In this document: positions 43,519-55,430 of the stretch, piece by piece | How positions within the stretch are numbered: the stretch's first letter is position 1 | Layout of the letters: every line of letters starts with the position of its first letter | Source: Elephas maximus indicus | Taxonomy: Eukaryota; Chordata; Mammalia; Proboscidea; Elephantidae | Assembly: GCF_024166365.1 (NCBI RefSeq) | Contig: NC_064820.1 | Span: 60,179,501 to 60,243,500 of the forward strand | Direction: 5' to 3' | Length of the DNA: 64,000 nt | Made by a program: the position numbers and the translations under genes | Notes under the pieces: generated by a model | The model's input: the letters and a program-made list of their open reading frames with translations, nothing else | Told to the model about the DNA's origin: nothing | Databases searched by the model: none

Positions 43519-43834
43519 AGAGAATATTTTGCAATTAAGCTAAACAAATTTTACCACTTGGAGTGCTTGGTCTGCAGGCATTTGATTTTGTTTCTACCCA
43601 GGGCTTCTTTATGGCCTACGGATTTCCTAGGTGTCTTGCTGTATCGGGTTTTAAGTCAATGGACCTTCTTTAGTAGGTTGTAACTGATTTGGGGCATTGC
43701 AGGGGGATCTGGGGCGGTGGTGGTAATGAAGGACTGAGAAAGGATAGGAACCTACCCTTTTCCAGAAAGACTTCTTTCAGACACAGGATACTTTCCATTC
43801 CTGGACATTGGACAATAGAGGACACAGCACAAGA
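43519..43834. other. Unclassified DNA
   Basis: No gene or repeat recognised. Confidence 0.4.
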
Positions 43835-44415
43835 CAAGGAGTCAGAACAATGAGTTCTGAAGCTTCCTTTTCCAGTAACTAGTTTAGCAACTGTTATGGT
43901 TTCAATTGTCCCCTAAAAGGATAGGTTGAAGTCCTAATCTGTCAATGTGACCTTGTTTGGAAATAGAGCCTCCCTCATTTGCCAGGGAGTATGGTTTGTC
44001 CTCATCGCATCCGAGTGGTGTCTTAGAGGACAGGCACAGAAAGTTAGACAGAGGAAGAACAGCCATGTGATGACTGAGACAGGCACAGGTGCAAGCCAAG
44101 GAGCCCCAAGGATTTCCAGGAGCCACCATAAGTTAGGAAAGAAGCATGGAACCGTTTGTCTTTCAGAGCCTTCAGAAGGAATCAACATGGCCGCTATCTT
44201 GATGTGGACTTACAGTCTCCAGAACTGAGTCTGTGAGACATTACATTTCTGTTCTTAAAGCCACCCATTCTGTGTTATTTTGGTACAGGAGCCCTAGGAA
44301 ACTAAGAAAGCGACCTTGAGAAAGTCATTTTACCTCTCTGGGCCTTGTTTCCTCTTTTGTAAAATTCTTTAGACCAAAGGATGCTAAGCTTCCTTCCAGT
44401 TCTAACATGTTTCAA
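43835..44415 (+). mobile_element. MIR SINE split by an MLT1 LTR
   Basis: Left half: aaggagtcagaacaatgagt and tttccagtaactagtttagc. Right half: gaccttgagaaagtcatttt and acctctctgggccttgtttc. The two join into one MIR when 43892-44311 is removed. Confidence 0.8.
43892..44311 (+). mobile_element. MLT1A-like MaLR LTR
   Basis: Begins tgttatggtttcaattgtcc, has caatgtgaccttgtttggaa and gagccttcagaaggaatcaa, and ends gccctaggaaactaagaaag; this is the full MLT1A-type layout, about 420 bases. Confidence 0.9.
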
Positions 44416-44623
44416 TTCTGTGGCCTCAAGCCCAGTCCTGGAGCTACTGGTGAGAAGGGGAAGGTCATTTTCATTGGGAGTGTGCTCATAGGACTCATGG
44501 AGGCATTTCAGATGGGGAGGCGTTATCAGGTAGCTGAAGTTAATAGTGCCATGAAGGATTTGTAAAGTATTACTAGCTGGTGAAGGCTTAAAAGGGCATA
44601 TTACTCCCTTCCCATTAGAATAC

Positions 44624-45177
44624 TGTGATGGTTAAGGTTGTGTGTCAACTTGGCTGGGCCATGATTCTCAGTGTTTTGGCAGTCATATAATGTTGTAATC
44701 ACTTCCCTGTTGAGATTTGATATGTGATCACCTCCATGATGGAATCTGCTGTGAGCAGCCAATCAGTTGAAAGGGAGTTTCCTTGGGCATGTGGCCTGCA
44801 TCCAAATATAAGCAGACATTCTGGTAAGGCTCTAGGGCTTTTGCTCATTCTGGATCCTCCAGCTGGCTCCTGTTCTTCTGACCACTGGTTCTTGGGACGT
44901 GAGCTAGCAGCTTACAGGTGGTCTTGCCTGCCAATCTTAGGATTCGTCAATCTTCATAGCCTGTGAGCAAGAACCCTGCTCTCTGAACTGCTGACATTAG
45001 GTTCGCCAGCCCCTGCAGCTACGTGAATCAGGAGAGGCCTCTAACCTGAACCACAGACTTGGGAGATTCCAGCCTCTACAACTACATAAGCCATTTCCTT
45101 GATATAAATCTCTCTCTCTATATATATATTTATATGCTTTACTGGTTTTGCTTCTCTAGAAAACCCAGCCTAAGACA
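44624..45177 (+). mobile_element. Solo LTR-like element, second copy
   Basis: Same element as 1118-1655: tgtgatggttaaggttgtgt at the start, aaatataagcagacattctg as TATA-like box, and acccagcctaagaca at the end. The 5-bp flanks are aatac (44619-44623) and aatat (45178-45182). Confidence 0.74.
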
Positions 45178-46055
45178 AATATCTACCAGCTGCACTTTGC
45201 GTGCTAAGGACTACCTGTGCACATGCAGTGCCCAAAGCAGCCTCCTGGATGAACCAGTCACCAAAGGGCATCTCATACAATGCTGAGGCTTCTTTAGTAT
45301 CAAGAAAAGGTGCTTCTGTTTCCCACCAGCCTGAAGAGCTGACAACTGCTTTTTTTTTCCAAAGGCTCATGAACATCTTCTACCTCTCACTCCTCAGGCC
45401 TGCAATTAATATAATAATAAGGCTTCTTTTTCTTAATTATCTCCCTTTGTCCTCTCTGAAATCCAGGGAAACACGAAAAACCAGGGCCTGAAAGGCCAGC
45501 TGTCATTTTGCTGTCACTCCAAGGCCTTACTTCCATTTAATTTAGAGTAGAATAGAGCCGTCATTTTCATCAGTCACCAGCCTGAATGAAAGAGGAGTCC
45601 ATGTCCCCCTCCCCTCAAATCGCTAAAGGAGCTTGAGGGTAGATGAATTAAATCATAAGCCCTGTGCAAGCTCTTCAGTTTCACTCATTATTCCGTTATT
45701 TAACCTTTTTAACCTTCTAACCTGATCAAATGAAGCCTAGGGCCAGGTTCACGCTGTTTAGAGTAGACAAGGCAGTTGCCCTTTCCCTGGATTGTGCATG
45801 CCCCTAGTTTGAAAAGTAGCCAGGCATCTCCAGCTAGTGGTACAAAGACAAATTGAACTTCAGTCAAAGGAATACATGCAGACAGGTTGGGGAGTAGCAG
45901 AAGAAAGAGTTTTCCTTTGTCCATTTCTCAAAATCATTAGGACATGTTTTTATTTTCTATATGCCTTTGATGATTGGCCCTTAAAGTAGGCAAATATATG
46001 GCAGTCTGCAGGACCATAGTCGGTAGATGCTAGGCATACCTTTTTTGAGGTGTAG
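45178..46055. other. Unclassified DNA
   Basis: No gene or repeat recognised over about 880 bases. Confidence 0.4.
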
Positions 46056-46280
46056 CAACAAAACCCCAAACCAAAAAAAAACCAATGCCATTGAATTGAG
46101 TCTGAATCATGGCGACCCCATGTGTGTATAGTAGAAATACACTCCATAGGGTTTTCAAGGCTGTGATCTTTTGGAAGCAGACTGTCAGGCCTATCTTCCA
46201 AGGCACCTCTGGGGGGGTTCAAACCACCAACATTTAGATTAGTAGTCGAGCACAAACCATTTGTGCCACCCAAGGACCTT
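46056..46280 (-). mobile_element. AfroSINE-type SINE, long/extended form
   Basis: caatgccattgaattgagtc, tttcaaggctgtgatctttt, ggcctatcttccaaggcacc and tttgtgccacccaagg. Head is diverged (aacatttagattagtagtcg). Confidence 0.88.
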
Positions 46281-47514
46281 TTCAAGAAAACCCACTGGTC
46301 CCTAAAATACTTCTCAGTGTCTCTGACATTGTCCAGTTAGATCAAGCCCTTCCCTTTCAGTCTGTTCCTTCTTAAAACACATTTATGCTTAGAACAGTGT
46401 TGAACAAACTTTTCCACCTAAGGGTCAATTCAGGAAAAATAGAATACTTGGGAGTCGACTTAAGAAATAGCCTTAAGAAAATCAAGAAATGCAATAGGTG
46501 CAACTGTATTTAAGCATTTTAGGGTTTCTTCTTTAGCTACAATGTCAAGAACACATGATTAGCCTGCACTGAAGAATCAATTTTCAATATTGTAGTTTTG
46601 AATAAATTTGATTGCTGAGGAAGGCATTTTTGGAGCTGGTTTATTTTGCCTTTCCTTGACTGACCTCGTAAGCTACTCTATTTCTCTTTTTGTGTCTCTT
46701 AATTGTATTGTATTTACTTGTTAGGTGCAAATGACCTATGTAGCAACAACACTCCAAAGAAGTTCTCATGTCCACCTATTTTGAAATACATAACTTTGAT
46801 TAGTCTCTTTTCTTGTTTGCAGTCATGGCAGGTATTTAAAAGTTATTCTAAAAAACAGCCCTCCTCATACACATCAATATATATCTTTTTCCTGTTTCTC
46901 AGATTAAGTCAATTGGTACTCACAAGACAAACCCACCGACAGGTTCTCTCTGATTTGCCAGGGACCAGGCCAACAGAGTTCTGAAGCAGCTGATCACCCC
47001 AAGTCCAAGGTAAAGTAAGCTAAGGCCTGCCATCTCTGGGCCTGTGTTCTCCTCTGTGAGTTGAGGGCAACATCATGGGGGCAAACAGTAGGCTTGTCTC
47101 CAGGCCCACAGGTGACTCATCACAGCCCTCAGGAGAGTACACCATATAAGCCTTCTCTGACATTTGTTTATCCATTCATTCATTGAGTCAAAATTCCACA
47201 AATATTTGTTGAGCAACTACAAATACTACACTGCCACCTACATGGAGTTTGTAATAGAGTTGCAGATTGGCAGTTCCAAGCCAGAACCCCAGGGTTAAAA
47301 ACTGATGTTCCTGCTGCCTTCTGCAATCACCAAGAATGAGATGACTTCCTAAGAGTGGGTTTTTTAAGAAGGAAGGGAAGGAAGGGAAAGAGCAAGGGGC
47401 CTCTGGGTCCCCGAGGGAGGAAAGAGGGGAGCACCTAGAGAGAAGGTAACAGCATCGAGTGGGTATGCTGGGGGTCCTGAAGTGGTTCACATAAATTTAT
47501 TTGGAGATTCCTAG
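46281..47514. other. Mostly unclassified DNA
   Basis: A short L2/MIR-like piece lies at about 47160-47230 (cacaaatatttgttgagcaa). No gene is recognised over the other 1.1 kb. Confidence 0.4.
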
Positions 47515-47905
47515 TTATGGAAAAGGAAGACAGAAGAAGAATTGATATGATCAAACTGTGGAATTGGTGAAGAATGCTGAATATACTGTGGACTGCCAAA
47601 AGGATAGACAAATCAATCTGAGAAGAAGTTTATCCAGAATGTTCCTTAGAATTGAAGCTGGTGAAGCTTCGGCTCACTTACTTTGGACATATCATCAGGA
47701 AAGACCAATCACTAGAAAATGACATCATGTTTGGTAGAGGATCAACAAAAATGAGGTAAGTCCTCCGCGAGATGAGTTGACAGAATAGCTGCACCAGTGG
47801 TCTCAAACACACCAATGATCATGAAGATAGCACCTTTCATTCTATTATACATAAGGTTGCCATGAGTTGGAGCTGATTCAGTGGCAACAATAACAACAAC
47901 AATAA
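47515..47905 (+). mobile_element. RTE-clade LINE 3' end (copy G)
   Basis: gacagaagaagaattgatat, tgaatatactgtggactgcc, ctcacttactttggacatat and the tail gccatgagttggagctgatt, ending in (aacaat)n. More diverged than the other copies and probably older. Confidence 0.9.
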
Positions 47906-48438
47906 CAAATTATGGATAATCCCTGAACCTTGGAAAAAGAAGGCTCCTTCTTTGTGCTTTGTTCACTAAGAAGTCTGTACTCTCCTTATAGAAGCAAATA
48001 AGAAAATGGCAGGGATTTCACATCTGACAAGGCTCTGAGCACTTGGGAGAGGTCTGCACACAAAGAAGAAGAATCAGGAAGCAGAGAAAGAACTTCACAT
48101 TTTCCAAGGTTCCTCAAGATAAATAAATATCACATGTGGCTCAGTGAAATCTGACTTAGTGAGACAAAGACAGAACTTCAGGTACAGAAGCCAATATTCT
48201 AAATAATTCTGTGACTCTCTCTTTGGCCCATTCTCACCTCTGCTCTTTCCAACTGCCCTTGAGTTAATCGGAGGCCTTCACTGTCTCTCTCATTTTCAAA
48301 ACCCTGTTGTTGCTACTTAGCGCTCTCCCACACCCACCACACAGTGATCCATCAAAGGACGCAAGATTATTTCCTCTTTCCATTGTACCATCATCAAGAC
48401 TTTTTTTTTTTTTTTTTTTAATTTAACTTCCCTATGTC
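47906..48438. other. Unclassified DNA
   Basis: No gene recognised; a T19 tract is at 48401-48419. Confidence 0.4.
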
Positions 48439-48610
48439 CCTGGAAACCCTGGTGGCATAGTAGTTAAGAGATACGGCTGCTAACCAAAAGGTTGGTGGTT
48501 CGATTCTACCAGGCGCTCCTTGGAAACTCTATAGGGGCAGTTCTACTCTGTCCTATAGGGTCGCTATGAGTTGGAATCAACTCATTGGCAGTGGGTTTGG
48601 TTTTTTTTAG
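48439..48610 (+). mobile_element. AfroSINE-type SINE, short form
   Basis: cctggaaaccctggtggcat through gttggtggttcgattctacc to gggtttggttttttttag. Confidence 0.94.
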
Positions 48611-49628
48611 GTATGACCCTAGCTGGCTGCCATCCCTCCAGGCATCCCACATAGGCATGACAGTATCCAGAGGAAAAACAATCACTTCTTCCCGAAAAAT
48701 TCCTTTTAGGAAAGAGGGAAACATTTCCCTGAAGCCCATCAGGAGACTTCCCCTATGTCTCTTTGATCTAAACTGTGTTACACATCTGTTGTCCAATCCA
48801 ACTGCCAGCGGGGTGAAAAAGACCACTATCGTGGACTTAGACCCATCATGACTTACCTCTGAGGTTTGGAATGGTGCCTGCCTTCCCTGAAACACATGGA
48901 AGATGGATATTTGAATGAAATGAAGGTCGGTAGGCAACCAATAATGTCTTCTCTACTTAAGCAGGTCACAGCTTTCTATGTTCAATGACATTCTTATCTT
49001 AGCTTTCTCCATCAACAACACAGTATAAGCTATTTCTTAGGACACTGCACTTCTGCACATCCCTGAGTTTTCCTATTATGTGCTGAATTTGGAGACTCAC
49101 TATTTTACAGAATGTATATTCTGTGGCCTTCCTTCTTCTCAGAAGCTCGGCCATCTCTGTGAAGCATAATAGCACTGATTATACAAGTCAGTATGAATGC
49201 ACAACTCAAGTCATGGGAACTTTCAGGTCAGCTTTACCTTTTCAGAGATGGTTGCAAGCTCTCCGTAATTCAGTCCTTACTGTTGGGAATTAATAGGCAC
49301 TCAGCTACAGCATGTTCTTCCCAACTGATTAGGCAAAGCAACATATGAGAAAACTAGCAGAAGATGTTTTAAAACTCTTTTTAAGTATCTCAGAGCGCTT
49401 TAGAATGTTCCATTTTATGTAATAGAAACACCAGTTTAAAGCAATTCCACCTGCTATTAACAGCATTTCTAAGGGCATTTACTAGGTCTTACTAATGTTG
49501 AGCAAATGAATAAATAATCTTGACTGACCCAGTTTGACATAAACCTTGACAAAAATAAAACTTTATGCCCCTAAAAAATTTTTTTTTTTTTTAAACTCAT
49601 AAGTGCGACATGAATTTTAGGTAACTTA
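48611..49628. other. Unclassified DNA, partly old-repeat-like
   Basis: About 48615-48900 resembles, on the minus strand, the kind of old LTR seen at 40300-40806 (ctgtcatgcctatgtgggat). The overlapping open frames here are not convincing genes. The rest is unrecognised. Confidence 0.35.
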
Positions 49629-49643
49629 TTTTTTTTAATTCAG

Positions 49644-49791
49644 AAACGCTGCTGGCTTAGTGGTTAAGTGCTACAGCTGCTAACCAAACGTTCAGCAGTT
49701 TGAATCCACCAGGCACACCTTGGAAACTCTATGGGGCAGTTCTATTCTGTCCTATAGGGTTGCTATGAGTCGGAATCAACTCGACAGCAAC
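49644..49791 (+). mobile_element. AfroSINE-type SINE with 15-bp target duplication
   Basis: aaacgctgctggcttagtgg to gagtcggaatcaactcgaca. Flanks ttttttttaattcag at 49629-49643 and 49792-49806 are identical. Confidence 0.96.
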
Positions 49792-49806
49792 TTTTTTTTA
49801 ATTCAG

Positions 49807-50742
49807 TCATTTAACTGTTTATGAGCCCAAATTGTTCTGAATAAGAGAAGTGTTTCTGTCCAATCTTAAGAAAAATGTAACATGACCAACATTTGGGTAA
49901 AATGGTCTCCAGTACTTAGAATTTATCATTTTTCAGCTTTGACAGTGAAACTGTAAAGGAGTAGCCAAAGCCTGAGAGCCAGAATCAGCGATGGTCAATT
50001 TCTTAACCTATAATGACACATGTGGCCCAGTATTGGCCAATTTTTAGTTTAAGTTCAGAAAAATTCCTCTACACAGTAGCTTAGCCTTGCACGTGAGGAT
50101 GGAGGCAGTTGGACAGAGAAAGTTATATCCTGGATGTCCCCACCAAGATAGAGAAGAAGGGAATCGAAGACACTCAGAGGCAAAAATGTTCAACATCCTG
50201 CCTCATTCCTGGCCTGCCACAAGCCCCCAAAGTTGCCAAGCATGCAGGTTTTCTATATTTAACCCAAATTCCCCCTAGACATGAAGCAAATAAGGTATGT
50301 GTTTGAAAAGTGTGATACTTTCAGCAAACTGTGGGATTCCAAATATGAGCGAGAGAAATTTAACTTTACAGCTCATACAAGCACATGCACACACACACAC
50401 ACAGGATAAATTGAACCAAGAACTCAATTCTTGCAAAATTGTTGCTGTACCCAGCCTTCCTGCTCTGCTGCTACAAACATGAAGAACTACAGGATAAATT
50501 ATAACAAATGTTCTTTTAAATGTATAACTGAGCTTAAAAAAGAAAGGGAAGTACTCAAGTTCCAGAAACAGAAAGAGAACTGAAAACAGGCCAGTGAGTG
50601 TGGTAGCTTTTGTGGTTCCATAAAGCTTGGGACTCTGAAAGGCCACACCTCAGTGAAAGATTGAACTAGGAAAAAAAAAAAAAAATCCCACCCACGAGCA
50701 GAGGAAAGCTAGTCTGCCTCTGCCAGAGCTCTGTGCAGAGGC
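49807..50742. other. Unclassified DNA
   Basis: No gene recognised. A (CA)n of about eight units is at 50387-50402 and an A14 tract at about 50672-50685. Confidence 0.4.
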
Positions 50743-50754
50743 AAAAGTTTCCCC

Positions 50755-51616
50755 AGGATAGATAAGTAGAAACTTTGGTGAAGGGTAAAACAGTACACAA
50801 TACTGAGGAAGCCAGCACAACCGTACAAGGCAAGGCCATGGTAGCTCCATAGACACAACTAAGCTCACTCAGGGACTGAATTGCTGGGCTGAGGGCTGTG
50901 GGGACCACGGTCTCAGGGAACATCTAGCTCAATTGGCATAACACAGTTTATAAAGAATATGTTCTACATTCTACTTTGGTGAGTAGCGTCTGGGGTCTTA
51001 AATGCCTGTGAGCAGCCATCTAAGATACTCCACTGGTCTCACCCCGTCGGGAGCAGCTAAGAACAAGGAAAACTAAAGATACAAGGGAAAGATTAGTCCA
51101 AAGGACTAATGGACCACATCTACCACTGCCTGCACCAGACTGAGTCCAATAAAACTAGATGGTGCCTGGCTAGCATCGCTGACTGCTCTGATAGGGATCA
51201 CAGTAGAGGGCCCCGGATAGAGCTGAAGAAAAACGTAGAACAAAATTCTAACTTTAAAAGAAAGACCAGACTTGCTGGTCTGACAGAGACTAGAAAAACC
51301 CTGAGAGCATGGCCCCCTGAGAGCATGGCCCCCGGACACCCTTTTCCAGCTCAGTAATGAGGTCACTCCTGAGGTTTACCTTCAGCCAAAGATTAAACAG
51401 ACCCATGGAAAAAAACAAGCCTAAAGGAGTGCACCAGGGACTGGAAGGCAGGAGGGAACAGGAAAGCTGGTAATAGGGAACCTAGGGTTGAGAAGGGGGA
51501 GTGATGACATGTGGGGTTGTTAACCAATGTCTTAGAACAATGTGTGTAGTAACTGTTTGATGAGAAAGTAGTTTGTTCTGTAAACGTTCGTCTAAAGTAC
51601 AATAAAAATAAAATAA
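50755..51616 (+). mobile_element. L1 3' UTR insertion with 12-bp target duplication
   Basis: Flanks aaaagtttcccc at 50743-50754 and 51617-51628. The insert is the sense form of the same lineage-type L1 3' UTR as 23041-23789 (ggactgaattgctgggctga, gctgactgctctgataggga), ending gtctaaagtacaataaaaat with the AATAAA signal. No coding part. A short duplication, gagagcatggccccc, occurs at about 51302-51332. Confidence 0.93.
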
Positions 51617-51925
51617 AAAAGTTTCCCCGAGAATTTGTACTCACAACCTTCCACTTCATGAGTTTGAGGTTGAATATTTCTACCTATATAGTCTTAGAAA
51701 CCTCAGCTAAGAAATTATGTTAAAGATTGGAGCTGGGCCTGTGGAACCCCAGGAATGCCTGAGAGAAGCAAAACAAAAACCTTTTCAACCAAATCAACAC
51801 AAGCCCAGAAATAAAACCCTATTAAAGATGAGCTCACAACCTAAAATTACAAATAGTCAAGGAAAGAGTAGTTCAAGAGATAAAGGAACAACACAAATAA
51901 CAAGACTAAAAAAACAAAAAACAAA

Positions 51926-52083
51926 AAACCAAAATGCATTACCGTTGAGTCGATTCTGACTCTTAGCAACTCTATAGGACACAGTAGAACTGCCCCATAC
52001 AGTTTCCAAGGATCACCTGGTGGATTAAAACTGCCAACCTTTTGGTTAGCAACCATAGCTGTTAACCACTATGCCACCAGGGT
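51926..52083 (-). mobile_element. AfroSINE-type SINE, short form
   Basis: cattaccgttgagtcgattc to tatgccaccagggttttc. Near-duplicate flanks acaagacta and acaagatta. Confidence 0.93.
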
Positions 52084-52783
52084 TTTCACAAGATTAGAAC
52101 CTAAGAATTTCAAATAACTTTATAATTTGATTATTAATAATTTAATTAAGTACATAAGAGATAAATCAAAACCACATAAAAAGAAAAAGACACTAAAAAA
52201 AGAAAGAGTGAACTGGTTGGAAAAGATAAAATTAGTTCCCTATCTCACTCCAAAAAAAAAAAATTTTTTTTTTTCCTCACTCCATTGACAAAATAAATTC
52301 AGATACAGTAAGGATCTAAATGTAAAAAGGCAAACTTGAAAACTTTTAGAAGAAAAGTAGGAGAATATTATTATGGCTTTAGTATAGGAGAAATTTTCTA
52401 ATACAGAACACAAAAATAAAAAACCATAAAGGAAAAAAACTGATAAATTTGAACTTCATTAAACTGAAAAACTTCTGTGGGGAAAAAAGATACTATAAGC
52501 CAAAACAAAAGACGAAATACAGTCTGGGGAAGATACTTACACCCTACATAAGAAATTCCATAAATAAATAAGAAAAAGATAATCTCTTTGAAAAAGCTTA
52601 CAGAAGAGGAGACAAGAATGGCTAATTAACATATGAAAAGATGTTCAAGAGTTATCAGAGGATAGCAAACAACAACAAAAATGGACAAAGATGTGGGGAA
52701 ACAAGAACACTTACATATTGTGGGTAGGACTTATGCTGGAACCACCATTGTAGAGAAAAATTTGGCAGGATCTAGCACAGCCG

Positions 52784-52822
52784 AGGAGCCCTGGTGGCAC
52801 AGTGGTTAAGAGCTATGGCTGC
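52784..52822 (+). mobile_element. SINE head fragment
   Basis: aggagccctggtggcacagt and ggttaagagctatggctg, then unrelated sequence for about 60 bases. Confidence 0.85.
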
Positions 52823-52894
52823 ACACACCCTCTTTCTTACCTATGCACAAAGAGACATGTATGTGGATGATTATTCTATCCCTATAAGGTCTCT

Positions 52895-53108
52895 AGGAGC
52901 CCTGGTGGCACAGTGGTTAAAGTGCTCTGCTGCTAACCATAAAAGGTCAGTGGTTCAAACCCACCAGCCGCTCCGCGAGAGAAAGATATGGCAGTCTGCT
53001 TCCATAAAGATTTACAGCCTTGGAAGCCCTATGAAGCAGTTCTACTCTGCTATAAAGTGTCACCATGAGTTGGAATCGACTTGATGGCAATGAGTTCGGT
53101 TTGGTTTT
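52895..53108 (+). mobile_element. AfroSINE-type SINE, extended form
   Basis: aggagccctggtggcacagt, gagagaaagatatggcagtc and gttggaatcgacttgatggc. Flanks tataaggtctct (52883-52894) and tataaggtccct (53109-53120). Confidence 0.95.
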
Positions 53109-53124
53109 TATAAGGTCCCTGTGA

Positions 53125-53325
53125 GATGCAAATGTTTGTGCTCAACTAGTAACCTCTAAAGGTTGGCAGTTCTAAGCCACCCAGCTATGACACAGAAGAA
53201 AGGCATGGCGATCTGCGTCCTTAAAGATTGCAGCCAAGAAAACCCTATGGGGCAGTTTTACTCTGCAGCACATGGGGTTGCCATGACTTAGAATCGACTC
53301 AATGGCAATGGCGTGGGTTTTTTTG
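53125..53325 (+). mobile_element. AfroSINE-type SINE, long form
   Basis: gctcaactagtaacctctaa, gttggcagttctaagccacc, aaggcatggcgatctgcgtc and tagaatcgactcaatggcaa. Head diverged. Confidence 0.88.
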
Positions 53326-53783
53326 GTCTATGATAGTTAAATAAAAAAGTGTTGAAATAACTTAAGGTCCATTAGTGAGCAATAAAAATACACAGAACCA
53401 TATAATATGTTTATGGACACAGATACATGTGTGGGAATAATACCAATCTACTTTAAGGCAGGGATTATTTTAGAAAGGAGGAAGGAATGTGAATGGGGCT
53501 TTGGTTGCCTCTGAACAATTTTATCTCTTAAAAGACTGAAGCTCACATGAAAAAATGTTCAACATCATCAGTCATTAAAGAGAAATGTAAATCAAAAACA
53601 CAATGAGATACCACTTCACACTCACTAGGAAGGTTATTATCAGAAAAATGGAAACAAACAAGTGTTGGCAAAGATGTCAAGAAATTGGAACACTGGTGCA
53701 TTACCGATGTGAATGTAAAATGGTGCAGCTGCTGTGGGAAAGAGTTTGAAGGTTCCCCAAAAAGTTAAACATAGAATTATCAT

Positions 53784-53961
53784 GTTATTGTTCTTGTTTG
53801 GTGCCACCAAGTCAGTTCCGACTCAGTGATCCTGTGCACAACAGACTAAAACGCTGCCCACTCCTGTGTTAGCTTCACAATCATTGCTATGCTTAAGCCA
53901 CTGTGCCAGTCCATCTTGTTGAAGGTGTTCCTCTCTTTCACTGATCCTCTACCAAGCTACC
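53784..53961 (-). mobile_element. RTE-clade LINE 3' end (copy H) in L1
   Basis: gttcttgtttggtgccacca, tgcacaacagactaaaacgc and tgctatgcttaagccactgt are the reversed RTE 3' region. Flanked by aattatcat (53775-53783) and agttatcat (53962-53970). Confidence 0.9.
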
Positions 53962-53970
53962 AGTTATCAT

Positions 53971-54121
53971 AACCCATTTCCGTAGAGTTGATTCTGACTT
54001 ATAGCGGCCCTATAGGACAGAGCAGAACTGCCCCACAGAGGTTCCAAGGAGTGGCTGGTGGATTCAAACTGCCAACCTCTCAAGAGCCGTAGCTCTTAAC
54101 CACTGCACCACGAGGGCTCTG
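53971..54121 (-). mobile_element. AfroSINE-type SINE in the L1/RTE nest
   Basis: cccatttccgtagagttgat to caccacgagggctct. Flanks ccagttatcat (53960-53970) and ccaattatcat (54122-54132). It inserted at the edge of the RTE piece. Confidence 0.94.
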
Positions 54122-54632
54122 CCAATTATCATATGACTTAACAATTCCACTTCTAGGTGTATGCCCAAGAGACTTGAAAGCAGGGAGTCACACAGATACT
54201 TGTCACCAGTGTTCACTGCAACTTTTTTCACAATAGCCAAAAGGTGGAAACAATCCAAGAGTCCATCAACAGATGAAAGGATAAACAAAATATGGTATAG
54301 ACATACAATGAATTATTACTCGGCCATAAAGAGAAATGAAATTCTGATACGTGTTACATGAAGGAACCTTGAAATCATAACGCTAAGTGAAATAAGTCAG
54401 ACACAAAAGGGTACATATTGCATGGTTCCACTTAAATATCTAGAGTAGCAAATGCATGGAGGTAGAAGTTGCTCAAGGGGCATTTGCAGTGATGTAAAAC
54501 TTCTGGAAATGGATAGTCGTGCTGTTTGCACAACGTGGGGAACATAATTGTGTCACTGAATTGTACACTTAAGAATGATTAAAATGGAAAAATTTTGTTG
54601 TATATGTATTTTACCACAATAAAATAAAATAC

Positions 54633-55111
54633 TCTCTGAAGCTAATTAGGCAATATGTTGAGACGGCATTTGTATAATCTAGATGGTTGGTACATAGAGG
54701 TCTGAAAGATTATTGTCTGTAGTTTTCTGTATATTTGAGCTACATCATAATTAACACAGCTTAGAAAATGTCTACACAGGCAATGATTGCTCTACATGAG
54801 GCCTTAAACTAACCACGGGGTTTAAACATCATCAAGTGAAATAAGTTCATTGAGTTGATAAATAGATACTGATTGCCTACTATGTGGTAAGGATTGTGAT
54901 AGGCGTACATGAAGCAATAATTGAACATTATCCTTGGGTTCAACTTGGGACCACATTTTAGCCGGCAGTGATTGAAAAACTCTTTGGAGGTCCAGTTTAG
55001 GGTTACCTTATTCTGAATTCTGCATAATTATATTAGACCATTTTTAGGGCCTTTGTAGTTATATTTTATCTCGATATAAGGCAGTAGGAGCACAATTTAA
55101 TCATTTCATTG
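54633..55111. other. Mostly unclassified DNA
   Basis: An L2/MIR-like piece lies at about 54850-54940 (gattgcctactatgtggtaa). Nothing else recognised. Confidence 0.4.
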
Positions 55112-55232
55112 CTTGATGCTGTCAACTCAGCTCCAACTCATAGTGAACTTAGATATAACAGAATGAAACATTGCTAGGTCCTGGGCCATTTTCATGATCG
55201 TTGCTATGTTTGAGTTTATTGTTGCATCTATT
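55112..55232 (-). mobile_element. RTE-clade LINE 3' end (copy I)
   Basis: gcttgatgctgtcaactcag, gatataacagaatgaaacat and cgttgctatgtttgagttta are the last 120 bases of the RTE, reversed and diverged. Confidence 0.8.
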
Positions 55233-55234
55233 TA

Positions 55235-55430
55235 TAATAACAGCTAATAATACCTAATGTAGCTTATAGAACTCCAGGCACAGTCCTCAGACTTTACTTG
55301 AATTACATCTTTTTATCCTCACAACATACAGCTATTGAAACTGAGGCACAGCTAATTAATTTGAGCTAAGTCACTGAATAATAACTGGCAGAGTCAAGAT
55401 TTCAACATTATGGATTTAACTCCAAAGTAC
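55235..55430 (-). mobile_element. MIR SINE remnant
   Basis: gaattacatctttttatcct, cagctattgaaactgaggca and aactggcagagtcaagattt are the reversed MIR. Confidence 0.8.

Larger units (their letters stand above)
52275..53515 (+). mobile_element. Old L1 fragment, interrupted by SINEs
   Basis: Left part 52275-52783: gaaaacttttagaagaaaag, acttctgtggggaaaaaaga and aagatgtggggaaacaagaa (ORF2 end). Right part about 53330-53515: aggtccattagtgagcaata. SINEs occupy 52784-53325. A second L1 piece starting at about 53516 overlaps the same L1 region, so they are separate copies. Confidence 0.8.
53516..54632 (+). mobile_element. Old L1 3' end holding RTE and SINE insertions
   Basis: acacaatgagataccacttc and aacaagtgttggcaaagatg (left), then caattccacttctaggtgta, gtccatcaacagatgaaagg and gaattattactcggccataa (right), ending ttttaccacaataaaataaa. 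The target-like word a(a/g)ttatcat at 53775-53783, 53962-53970 and 54124-54132 marks the two later insertions. Confidence 0.92.

Noticed and set aside
48506..48937. 143-codon minus-strand open frame
   Set aside because: Starts in non-repeat or old-LTR-like DNA and ends inside a SINE; no protein family resemblance.
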